The translations under genes and the position numbers were made by a program. From the NCBI GenBank assembly GCA_037178625.1, contig JAWZXG010000062.1, positions 1 to 45,636 on the forward strand: DNA of 45,636 nt, read 5' to 3'. Shown here piece by piece: positions 12,742 to 21,659 of this stretch. This DNA is from Skeletonema tropicum (taxonomy: Eukaryota; Bacillariophyta; Thalassiosirophyceae; Thalassiosirales; Thalassiosiraceae). How positions within the stretch are numbered: position 1 is the stretch's first letter; the number at the start of each line of letters is the position of its first letter. The notes under the pieces were generated by a model. The model was given only the letters and a program-made list of their open reading frames with translations. It searched no databases and was not told the origin of the DNA.

Positions 12742-13789
12742 TTCTTCAAACTCTTGAAAACTTTGTTGTCAGGGGAGAGGTAATGGTGGTAAATAGTTCC
12801 GCGGGATTTGCCGCCCTTACGCTTGATACTCTTCCTTTTCCATCCATCCGAGAGATCTGAATGGGTGTAATCAACCCACTCATTCTCGCTATGTAGAAGG
12901 CAGTTGCATTTGTTTATTAGGTAAAATTGTTCAGTGATCGATTATACTAAAATGATTCAATAAGCAAGCGATACTTAGTGCGGCAGTGCACATGCACACA
13001 AAATAAACTCACATGATAGTTGAATCAGGAGAGGCCTTCTCTCCGACAGGTACCGGTTTAGACTTTTTCGTGACAGCACCTTTCTCGGACAAATCCGGTT
13101 CATCATCATCTTGAACAGGTTGATCACGGGAGCCCGAATGAGTTTTGTCTTCAAGTACAAGTTTCCCGTTCTCATCACTGGTGTGAAGTTGAAGGTTGAA
13201 AAAAAAACTTGTAAGTAAAAAGGAAAGACAGAATTTGTAAAACGGTACAATGAACAAAAATACCAAAATCATTGAACCACACGAAGGTTAACCTTCTCTC
13301 TTACCAAAAATGCTCACAATTTGAAGTGTACGGCGCTTGGCTTGTACCTCCTTTCTGAGCAATAGCGGCAAACATTAAGAAGTTGACCGCTGCAGACACC
13401 AGATCATCTTTGTCAGTAGAATCAGTCTTACCAACTGGGACATTCGGGTAATGTTCAGACAGTTCATTCAGGATGTACTTGATTGACCCGACTTCAAAGA
13501 CGGAAAGAGCAGAAAAGAGCAGTTGTTCCTTCTCCAACTTGGCAACGTCAAACCCATCGCCTAATGCAACAGACGCTAGCAGCAAGAAGATACGATCGTC
13601 GGTACGCACCAAACGCCAATTGATGTCTGTTACGCTCAATGCAATGACAGGAGCCGACGGTTTAGCGGCAGTCTTGACCCCTGACGAAGTAAGACGTGCA
13701 TCGACATTGCTCCGATTCCGCACGGCACGGAAGCCCTTACCATTACTACCAACGGTGGATATAACTGGATTTGTGTTGCCAAACTTCAT
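12726..13789 (-). CDS. Three-exon element protein with C-terminal MBD/TAM-like domain
   Basis: Exon 1 is 13789-13305, exon 2 13177-13013 and exon 3 12888-12726. Both introns begin GTAAGA or GTGAGT, end in AG, and join in matching phase, giving 270 residues. The first 161 residues are Ser/Lys-rich at the start, then mixed; I do not recognise them. Exon 2 is acidic and low in complexity. Exon 3 (residues 218-270) carries DGWKRK...KRKGGKSRG...YHHYLSPDNKVFKS, the pattern of methyl-CpG-binding (MBD/TAM) domains: GW, a basic loop, then a Y-x-SP-x-(G/N)-K-x-F strand. Domain identity is inferred by eye. An alternative acceptor (TTTTAG, 12950 region) would end the protein before the MBD. The stop overlaps the helicase frame by a few bases, suggesting that a longer MBD-helicase protein was truncated by deletion. 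Confidence 0.6.
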
Positions 13790-13979
13790 TATTTATTCGG
13801 ACAATGTAGAAATGTGATGATGTAAATGATGCAATGCATAATTTATGAGAGCTGTTGAACGGCTCGACAACGTACAAACTGCCTACATAACCGCCGCCAA
13901 CGCACCAGCGCAATAATCAGCAGAGAACAATGCAATCAATAACCAACCACGTCATGAAGTAAACGAGTTCCTTCGTAAG

Positions 13980-14155
13980 CTACGTCGGCAACACAAGATC
14001 TTGTGGTTCAACACATCGACAACACGTCGACAAAAAGATTCAGCTCAACACAAGACGTCGACGTGGAGTTAAGAACTGACGTATTGATCAGTACGTGGCC
14101 AAAGATCGGCAGTTATTCAAATGCAAACACGTCGGCAACCAACGTCGGCGTCTAT
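13980..14155 (-). promoter_or_regulatory. CGACGT cluster upstream of the MBD gene
   Basis: On the minus strand, repeated CCGACGT, GTCGACG and ACGTCGACGT motifs lie 190-370 bp upstream of the ATG at 13789. The spacing and order match the other two element copies. A role in transcription is inferred. Confidence 0.4.
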
Positions 14156-14581
14156 TTAGACTTGCGTCAATAGACGACTCGGCAGATAATGTAATTGAGC
14201 CAATGTCGACCTGAGTACTTGCTGCATGAACTTAAATACTTTTTTGTTCATTGGATTTTGCCAACACCTGACTTCTGGTACTTTGTGACGTAAGACGATT
14301 GGAATCAAGTGTACTAATTCCTTAAGTAACGAAGTTTACCACGTCACTCAGAGAAAAAATTAAGAAAATAGAGGGTGACGGGGATGCACACCGGAAAGAA
14401 CGAAGAAGCTCATCGACAATCTGACTTAATTAGCCTGGAAAAGTCCTTTTTAGCACAAATCAAGCGATTTTTGATCTAAATCATAAGATATAGCATCTAA
14501 ATGACAATCAAAATGGGCATTTCAGCGGGGATAGGAGGGGGGAAAATCCCAACACTTCAAGTTGAAGTTCCGGAAGTAATT

Positions 14582-14960
14582 CAGAGCAAAGCACCGCACC
14601 CAACGAATCCGGCCGCACAGATCTCGCACAGATCTCGCATACAGAGGTGAACTATAACATGCCGGCACCAACATGGAAAAGAGCGAATAAAAAACTCGCA
14701 CTGAAACGATAGAATCGAGTGGATGAGTTGAAAGTGAAAGAGATGCACAACAGTGAACACTAAGCGCAACTAAACAGCTGATCCGACAACAAACAGTTGA
14801 GACGACGAATGACTGCCGGACAATGTACTAATTGTATAAGTGTGCACAGCACAATTATATATAATTTGATCAGGCGCACTGCAATCTTCTCTCACATCCC
14901 TACACAAATACTAGTGCCGATGGACAGATAGATGATTTTCACAATTCTAACACAATTAAA
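14582..14960. other. Private module of the right-arm element
   Basis: Flanked on both sides by sequence shared with the 40-kb copy, but itself unrelated to the module at the same place there (40217-40545). It contains a short duplication (acagatctcgc twice, near 14619-14640) and a tract related to the nearby hairpin (gtgcacagcacaatta, near 14843). No convincing ORF. Confidence 0.6.
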
Positions 14961-14962
14961 GA

Positions 14963-15084
14963 CAACGTCATTGCAGAGCAACTTTATAGCCGTATTCTAT
15001 TGTAAAGAGACTAATTGGTAAAATTGTGCACAGCACAATTATACCAATTAAGGCCAACGTCATTGCAGAGCAACTTTATAGCCG
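14963..15084 (-). repeat. Two 30-bp direct repeats flanking a hairpin
   Basis: Copies of CGGCTATAAAGTTGCTCTGC + AATGACGTTG (minus strand) lie at 14963-14992 and 15055-15084, 92 bp apart. Between them, 15012-15050 is an inverted repeat with arms of about 18 bp around a 3-nt loop. The same arrangement occurs at 40088-40209. The TATAAAG inside each repeat could act as a TATA box, or the repeats could be protein-binding sites near the element end. Confidence 0.8.
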
Positions 15085-15160
15085 AATTCCGTTGTATAAA
15101 GACTACTGACAAGCCACACAGCAAATGGCCAACAGCAAGATGACGACACAATACTTTACA

Positions 15161-15173
15161 GGCCCCGAGGGCC
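15161..15173 (-). repeat. 13-bp terminal motif of the element, 5' side
   Basis: GGCCCCGAGGGCC followed by CGCGC. The same 13-mer in either orientation marks element edges at 3615, 10575 (one base shorter), 36012, 39999, 43832 and 44008. Confidence 0.75.
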
Positions 15174-15532
15174 CGCGCTGAACCCGCCACATACACCGCT
15201 GCACGCCACCACTATCGCACCATTCTGCGCGCCCCTGTTATTGAGGGGCAAGCGCAATGTAGCTATGAGGCGCAATGTAGCTGTGAGGGACAAAAAAAAA
15301 AATTAACGGAAATCTTAAAGTACGTCATGGTTGGCCCTCCAGGGGCGAAATTATCTACAATTATCTAGAGCAATGTCACAAGTTACTACCCTTCGAGTGT
15401 AATTAAGCAAATAACCAACAGTTTTTCCATCACCCCGGAATTAGCAAAGAGGCAGTGATATGAAATTCCAAACCAAGTAATGGTCTTTTTTCCCAGATCG
15501 CACTCCGAGCTGCGACACCTCAAACAGCCAGG

Positions 15533-15612
15533 ATTTGGCACGGGGGAGACTCGAACCCAAGACCCCGAACCAGAAGAGAGGCGGTGATACCACTACACCA
15601 CACCACCCCTCT
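15533..15612 (-). repeat. tRNA-like segment, possible SINE head
   Basis: On the minus strand the segment reads GGTGTAGTGGTATCACC, like a pol III A box, followed about 30 nt later by GGGTTCGAGTCTCC, like a B box. The T-arm and anticodon stems do not pair as in a working tRNA, so a tRNA-derived SINE or a decayed tRNA is more likely than a functional gene. Confidence 0.4.
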
Positions 15613-16660
15613 TTAGCTGTGAGGGACAGAATACATAGCAGTACTAGAATGTGGGATCGGTCAGGCGGGTCAATGAGGAAGGATAGACGGAAGGTTCTTT
15701 GTTTGCGAAGATGAACAGAGGATTAGGAGGAGGCTGCTGTGATGGAAATGGAACTGAGGTACCTGGAGCCGCGAACAACCAGGTGCTTGGGTTTACCATG
15801 GTTGATAAGAATGAATAGTCACAGCTTATGTAGCTCTGTGATTATGAGACGACGGCTGTGAAGAGCAAGGTGGCTGATACCAGCATCGACCTTGTCAATT
15901 TATGGTAAAGAAGGAAAATTGCAAGAATCACAATTCTTGATTATTTCTAACAATGCTTCTTATTGCTGATCAATTTTCTTGCAGGTGAAGGACTAGATAC
16001 GGTTAGCTGAGCATGGGGCTCTCAAGCAGGTGTCGCCAGCACCAGGTCTGCTTGAAGGGCCAAGCATTCTGTGTACGAATTTCATCGCGCTGCATTATGG
16101 AATCACAACCTCCCCCCTCAACAGAGGTTAAGGAGGGTAAGGTTGGCCGCAGGCACAGATTATCTCCTTCACCAAAACCCAAGAAATGAGTCCTCACAAT
16201 CAGTGGCGTTTACGCCAATGGTATGTTTGACATCAACGTCAAGGTATTCTTGCGGCATTCCCAGAATCTGTAAGGTCCGGAGGGGCATTGATTTGAAGCT
16301 TTCAAGTTTCGAAATTTTATTGGTTGTTAAGCCAGAGTGAAGGTTAAAACTTAAAACTGATGCTGTACGCATCGGGTTGAGCAGTGAACACCGGGACGCA
16401 CAAGTCGCCCGCCGTAGTTCCTAGAATCACCATCTTCGTGGGGCTGGGGCTAGGGTCGGCCTAGCCCTTGTGATTTTCCGCGCTACCCTGCCTGGGTCAA
16501 CTAAATATGCAAGCCACAGTTTACAGACCTCACTTACTTGCAACCGATGAAAGGAAGGAGAAAAGCGGGTCGCTTTCCCCAATCGATCTTAAGAGATAAA
16601 AATGATATAAATGAGAGTTTATGTTTGACGTTGAAGGTTCTCAAGCATGAGGGTAGCCAT
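15613..16660. other. No supported gene
   Basis: Only short overlapping ORFs on both strands. A hairpin with 8-bp arms (gggctagg/cctagccc) lies near 16448-16469. I see nothing else here. Confidence 0.5.
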
Positions 16661-16687
16661 GAAGTAACGATCTGAATCGGGACCTCT

Positions 16688-16688
16688 C

Positions 16689-16728
<40 letters not shown>
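16688..16728. repeat. (AG)n microsatellite
   Basis: About 20 uninterrupted AG units inside the first duplicated copy. The second copy has only a few degenerate units. Confidence 0.95.
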
Positions 16729-16729
<1 letters not shown>

Positions 16730-17157
16730 GTAGACAAGTACTTATCTTCCACACACATTTGATGTCTTCTTTGTTTGAGAACCGAACATTCGTTCGTGAA
16801 CCGAATGTTGGTCATCGGTCATCTACATTGATTGAGGTCATTAAGTATTTTGAATACACATGGAAGTATCTGAGATGAGCGAGCAGACAGATTCTGTAAA
16901 ATGTGGAGTGTCAGGTGTCCGTGCACGGAAAGATCGTGGTACTCTACGATATGGACAGGCGAGACGATGTCTTCACTCTCAGGTGCTATGCTGTGATGGT
17001 TCGTCTCGCTACCGCCCGCCCACCCAACCAATGCACTCATTGTCATTGTGTGTGTGGGTTTTCCGGCATCGGTTGTCTATGTAGCTAGACAGTAACGATC
17101 TGAATCGGGACCTAAAGAGAGATAGAGAGACATAAGTAGACAAGTACCACACACATT

Positions 17158-17771
17158 ACTGTGTCCAGTGTCCACGCATCAAATTTGACCACCAAATTTT
17201 TCATATTTTTGCCAAATTTGACCTCGCTTGGTCAAATTTCAAATTTGAAATATGACCTCTGTGATGGCAAATGTTGCCCTCCGAGGTCATATTTCAAATT
17301 TCATTTTTAACCCCCAAATTTGACCTTCTCAAGACAGAATGGGGGCAAGAGGGCTTCCTCTCTTAAAAATGACCAGCCTGCCCCACGTGGCTGACGATGT
17401 CCCTCAGAAAGAAAACCACAGCAAAAGCACAAAATTTAAAATTTACCATCCAGTGCGTGGACAAAGAAGTTCAAGTGCGAGCTAGCACTGGACCTAGGTT
17501 CTTGCTCGTCATCGCCTCCACTTCCCTGCAACTCAAGGGATACAGTGAGGTGGTTCGATGCAACCTTCCAAACAACAACAGAGAGACTGTGGGTGTGGTG
17601 TGTGGTGCCAAACATGTGTGGGTTTAAATCTACGATGCGAACCCACACCCCTCTAGATGCAAGACGGGAACAAAGACAAAGAAGTCAAATTTGTAAGGGC
17701 AAATTTTGGCCAAATTCTACTTGGTAAAATTTGGCCCAGCGAGGTCAAATTTCAAATTTGGCAAAAATAAA
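17158..17771. mobile_element. MITE-like insertion with AT-rich inverted ends
   Basis: The paralogous segment at 16750 reads cacacacatttgatgtcttc without interruption, whereas here 614 bp sit between cacacacatt and tttgatacgtcttc. The inserted DNA has related inverted ends (atcaaatttgacc... and ...aaaataaatttgat) with TTTGACCTCGC tracts facing inward. It also contains a perfect 19-bp inverted repeat (17241-17259 with 17283-17301). No transposase is present; the ORF inside (17397-17627) looks incidental. Confidence 0.6.
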
Positions 17772-18030
17772 TTTGATACGTCTTCTTTGTTTGGTAAAAC
17801 ACCGAACTAAAACCATTCGTTCGTGAACCGAATTTTGGTCATCGGTCATCTCAATATAAATGTGAGAGGTCATTATTTTGAATAAAAGGATTTGTAAAAT
17901 GTGGGGTGTCAGTGCACGGAACACATGGTCGCAGAGGGCTACACAAAGAGCACCTAAAAAATAACATTCACTCAGGTGTTTAGCACCATCGCCGTGAACC
18001 ATCGTGCTTACCAGGTAGAGATAGAGCGGC

Positions 18031-19130
18031 ATGAAGTCCATAGTAGCAAAGACAAGTGGCATTGCCGCTGCACTCCTCCTTTCAGTTTCAGCGGTTTCGG
18101 TTAGGTATTCATCCGCCGAACCTGAAGAACCTGCAGCTACATTTCCATTCCATTATGTCACCAAAAACGGAAGAAATTGTGTCAGTGCGCAAAGAATCAT
18201 TAACACTAGCGAGTTTATTAATGATCTTTATTTAAAGCACAATATTCGATTCTTCCCAAGGAATGGTTTTCTATTGGGCATCGTTCGGCATGGTGGCTTC
18301 CTTCCAAATGAAAATGTGGACGATGATATGGCGGTGGTTTACGAGGATGTGCTTCGATTGGGATTGGGAGAGGCAGCGATGACTGGAACTGTAGGAGACT
18401 TTGACATCACGTTGCACCCTACTAAAGATAATTGGGTTAATTGGAAGGGCATTGTGCCTGGGACACAAGATGAACGTTATCCGTTTCACGGTGCTGAGTT
18501 TAGCCGACGGGGAGTTTCGATTACTGCCTACGCTGTGTATCCATACCGTAACACTGGTGGGTACATTTACCCTCGAGCTAACAAAGCTGGCTTAAATCAT
18601 GAACCTCACACAAAGGATTCTTTCCGGTACAACGAACAGGGAGGTGACTATCGTCTTGTTGATACTGACGCGCGGATGAGCCCAAGCAATGTAAGTACTT
18701 TTGTTGGAGTTCGAGATTCATCATGTTCATAGTACTTTTATTTGGAACTTGAATCAAGACTGGCAGGATATGATACTAATATGAACAGACTACAAAAAAT
18801 ATCTCACAACAACATTTCTTTGCTTCTTCTACACCACAACATCAATTTCAGTTCAAAGTTGGAGATACTACTCAAGTAGGAAGCTTCTTCGACACCGACT
18901 TAAATTGTTTCACGGAAGCGCAATTTTACTTTACTACTATTTACATCCCCTGCGATTATGATAAGATCCTCACATCACTGTATGGTGAAAATTGGCGTCA
19001 GGTGGAGAATAGGGATGCAAAGTTAGGGGCTAGAACAGAGACCAAAGTCTTGTCAGAGGAAGAGAGCAATGAAATCTTGGCTAGTGGACCTAAACCTGTT
19101 TGTTCTACTTTGAAATCTTGGTTGGATTAG
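18031..19130 (+). CDS. LicD/fukutin-like secreted protein, two exons
   Basis: Exon 1 is 18031-18690 and exon 2 18852-19130. The intron (GTAAGT...TTTCAG, 161 bp) is in phase 0 and the product is 312 residues. The start is followed by a hydrophobic signal peptide (about residues 1-29, ending near SSA). Residues 79-101 contain GFLLGIVRHGGFLP followed by an acidic DDD cluster, the signature of the LicD family, which includes bacterial phosphocholine transferases and eukaryotic fukutin/FKRP. Exon 2 has PCDYDKILTSLYGENW, like the conserved C-terminal part of the family. A role in transferring a phosphorylated group to surface glycans in the secretory pathway is inferred from the family. Without the splice the frame ends in 14 unrelated residues. 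Confidence 0.8.
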
Positions 19131-19392
19131 TCATTCCCTTGGTTTGATTCTTGACATAATATGAAAGAGTCGGAATTATTATTTTGTCTATTATTCGTAT
19201 GAGATCAGCAATGCTTTTGTACTCTTTAGACAATGAACCAAACACTACTTCTGCTGCCTCTAGCAGCGATAAAAGTAACGCAGTACGCTATGATTTTACG
19301 TGATGTACAGACTAATCAGTACTACTGTGATAACATTAACTCAAAATATACTTACATGGAAGCCTCCTTTTGGCTAAGACTGACAGCCTACA

Positions 19393-19620
19393 CTATTTAA
19401 TTGTGCCACCGAATCTGGAACATCTAACCACGTCCTTCGCTTCTGCATAGTGATTCCATTGCCCAATGCTTCCTACGCACTCCTCCTTTCTAACATGTAC
19501 ATCCTCTGCTTTAGCATAATCTCTTTGCTTCATCTCTGGCTTAATTTTTGCATCCATCAGCGGTGCAAATCTTTCAATTTGGTCCCCCTCTTCTGACGAT
19601 GCCAGCCCCTTCTTTCTCAT
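19393..19620 (-). CDS. Short hypothetical ORF next to the Sel1 pseudogene
   Basis: A 75-codon frame, Lys/Glu-rich, with no family I recognise. It starts about 30 bp downstream of the Sel1 remnant on the same strand. A donor-like GGTAAGTC stands between them, so it could be a former last exon. It may equally be chance. Confidence 0.25.
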   Translation of the reverse strand: MRKKGLASSEEGDQIERFAPLMDAKIKPEMKQRDYAKAEDVHVRKEECVGSIGQWNHYAEAKDVVRCSRFGGTIK

Positions 19621-19651
19621 TGATAATCTTCAATATAGTATGACTTACCAA

Positions 19652-20196
19652 AGATGTGTTACTTCTGCAGCTGTTTCCTCCCTATGAAGACTCTTGGTTG
19701 CTTCACAGGCAGTCTGATGAACACGAAGAGCTGCGGCAAATTCTTCTTTGCTTATCACTCCATCTCTGTATAACACGACTTTACAAATGACAGTGATTCG
19801 TCATGTTCTAGACTGGCAGCGATAATCCAATGTTTCGCTGCTCTCACATACCTATTCTTGTCAAACTCGACGCGTCCAAGGTTGTGTCTCGCGCCAAGAG
19901 ATGACTTCTAATTGCAGCCTCTTCCAGATGATGCACTCGCTTCTTTTCATCCTTGTCAACACCTTCGCCATCCCGATACATCTTGACAGACGAAAATGCG
20001 CCTCTGTATCTCCCAATTCAAGTGCTTTGGTGAAGTATTCACTCTATTGTAGTCATCTTCCTTATAGTGCTTCCGTATTCATTTCACTGATTGCAAGAGG
20101 ACAGTTTACCTCGAGTCGTTTGGCTACATACCGGTTGGTCTCCTCTTCTGATTTGGCCTTGAAGCACACATCATCATCATCATCATCATCTGATAT
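19652..20196 (-). pseudogene. Decayed Sel1-repeat protein
   Basis: Reading across frames on the minus strand gives, in order: an Asp run followed by VCFKAKSEEETNRYVAKRLE; HYKEDDYNR; EYFTKALELGDTEAHFRLSR; MYRDGEGVDKDEKKRVHHLE; EAAIRSHLLARHNLG; RYVRAAKHWIIAASLEHDES; and LYRDGVISKEEFAAALRVHQ. This is the order of the large diatom Sel1-like family, in which a zinc-finger/acidic head precedes the repeats and a KEEFAAALRAHQ-type tail follows. At least four frameshifts separate the pieces, too many for sequencing error in a region that otherwise looks clean. The N-terminal Cys-rich part is missing. Confidence 0.8.
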
Positions 20197-20534
20197 CCCC
20201 GGTCAACACTCTACTATATTATGACACAGTGAAAAGCAAACAGCAACAGCGTAGATGATAGCCAGTGCTCTTGCTTCATCCATCACATCGTGATGAAATC
20301 TGTAGGAAGCAGCTACCATAAGTAGCACGAAGCAAGCGACCAGTCACGGCGATCGAGGATCGAGGCAGAGGACGGATTACGACACAACGTAGAAGCAAAG
20401 TGTTTTGTGTCTGCGTAGGACGATCACAAGGAACTACCAATGTTGGTTCATGGCTTCCGCAGAGAGCGGCCACGGTCGAGCACGGTCGGCAGTCGGCCCC
20501 ATGGTGGCGTACGTGTGATCTTTCTAGGAAGTTT

Positions 20535-20608
20535 CGGTCATGTTGCGGTCACGTTGCGGTCATGTTGCACGCGTGAAACATGACCGCAACATGACCGCAA
20601 CATGACCG
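20535..20608. repeat. Strong hairpin made of repeated GGTCATGTTGC units
   Basis: A 32-nt left arm (20535-20566) pairs with 20577-20608 with one mismatch around a 10-nt loop. Each arm holds three tandem 11-bp units of the GCGGTCATGTT type. Confidence 0.9.
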
Positions 20609-20790
20609 CAACTTCTTTGAAACAAGAATGAAATCTGAATCCCTGAAACAAACTTCCCTGGAACCTGAAAGTCGCCCGCCACGTCAAGATGAAGTGAAAT
20701 GTCTCCAATTTCAATGATTCCAATTTCCACTTCGTCCCACGATGCTGATTTCGGTGTTGATTGAGGCTCCACACCTCGACCTCGGAACCC

Positions 20791-20838
20791 TGAGATGCCG
20801 ATGCCGATGCCGATGCCGATATGCCGATGACGATATTA
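20791..20838. repeat. GATGCC minisatellite
   Basis: Imperfect tandem GATGCC/GATATGCC units. No coding frame is supported. Confidence 0.85.
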
Positions 20839-21074
20839 TGATACTTTAGTTACTCTTATACTCTCTACGCCCGAGGGTCAGGATGACAAAGAAAATAATA
20901 TTTAAGTTTACCGTCGTCGTTGCCATATTGTGAATGTATGACTATGACGTAGACCGTGGCCAAAAGAGTGTGTTTGAGGTTTGAGAGTGCAATTGGCAGC
21001 GACGATCGAGAGGCGTGTATCACCCTCTTCCCTCTTCAATAGGGCTTTCGCGGTACCTCAGCCTCAGTAATGTC

Positions 21075-21655
21075 AGTAAGGATCATCAGGATGCTATCTT
21101 TGAGAACCATCAGAAGGGGGGCGTTTGCTGATAGCTGTGAGCTATCTGAGGCGGAATTTGGAGAAGAACTTTCAACACTAGAGGAAGGCGCATTCATGAA
21201 CTGATACAAATTGGAACGAATCGTCTTGCCATTGAAAGTTGGCAGTATCTAAAGTAAAACTCCAGTAACAGTAGATCTATTTGGAGCGACCCACAACACT
21301 GGTGCCTCATTACATATATAGAGCTGGAGAAATGAAATGAATGCAGAAATCAACCTCATGAACCAAACTCTACCCACTATCAGAGGGAAGACTGACGCAA
21401 TACGACAGTGGACGAGAGTGCAGCCATCGGCCACCTCGATCATTACAAAGCTGCATACCACGTATTGCTGAAGGAGGCTACAACGCTGCTTGCATTCGCT
21501 CTCTGGAAGGCCAATCTTGAGGAAAACAAGGGAGACACAAGGGATCCAGTTCGAGCAAAGGGGGAAGTGAAAAGGGCAAGGCAAGAGATACGCGTGACTT
21601 CTGATGTAAGCTTGTGATCAAGAATGTCCTACCCTTTCTAGCCTTGATATCATAG
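21075..21655 (+). pseudogene. Decayed LRR_5 (BspA-type) gene
   Basis: Plus-strand fragments in different frames read EEGAFMN, stop, KLERIVLPLKVGSI (about 21183-21250); LLKEATTLLAFALWKANLEE (about 21459-21520); and VIKNVLPFL (about 21616-21645). These correspond in order to an LRR_5 repeat, the helical C-terminal region and the terminal segment of the same family as the intact gene at 30048-31079, whose end reads DIVTNNILPFL. Stops and frameshifts separate the pieces. Confidence 0.65.
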
Positions 21656-21659
21656 TGTG

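Larger units (their letters stand above)
7121..14192 (-). repeat. Right arm of 14-kb inverted repeat
   Basis: This is the inverted copy of 1-7081. It is the cleaner arm: reading frames broken in the left arm, including a 162-codon and a 309-codon ORF, are open here. It contains the 3' three quarters of an MBD-Pif1 element (10575-14192) and about 3.45 kb of non-element flank (7121-10574). Confidence 0.97.
10575..15240 (-). mobile_element. MBD-Pif1 element, right-arm copy, most complete
   Basis: Read on the minus strand, this copy runs from the 5' terminus near 15240, through the 13-mer at 15161-15173, two 30-bp direct repeats with a hairpin (14963-15084), a private module (14582-14960), a CGACGT-rich promoter region, the MBD gene, the Pif1-like helicase and a 3' untranslated tail, to the second 13-mer at 10575-10586, which has one C fewer. 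The two 13-mers are inverted relative to each other. The 67 bp outside the 5' 13-mer are shared with the copy at 39935, so the true end may lie there. No target-site duplication was recognised. Confidence 0.75.
16663..17950. repeat. Tandem duplication, second copy interrupted
   Basis: The segment starting gtaacgatctgaatcggga at about 16665 and running through the (AG)n run, the tgtcttctttgttt tract and the tgaaccgaatgttggtcatc tract to about 16930 recurs at 17091-17157 plus 17772-17925. The second copy is split by a 0.6-kb insertion. Divergence between copies shows that the duplication is not recent. Confidence 0.75.

Noticed and set aside
16690..17310. CRISPR-like or regularly spaced repeat array
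   Set aside because: The repeats are a microsatellite and inverted AT-rich tracts with no regular spacer pattern, and the sequence is eukaryotic.
17397..17627. 76-codon ORF inside the MITE-like insertion
   Set aside because: It overlaps an opposite-strand ORF of equal length and has no recognisable motif.
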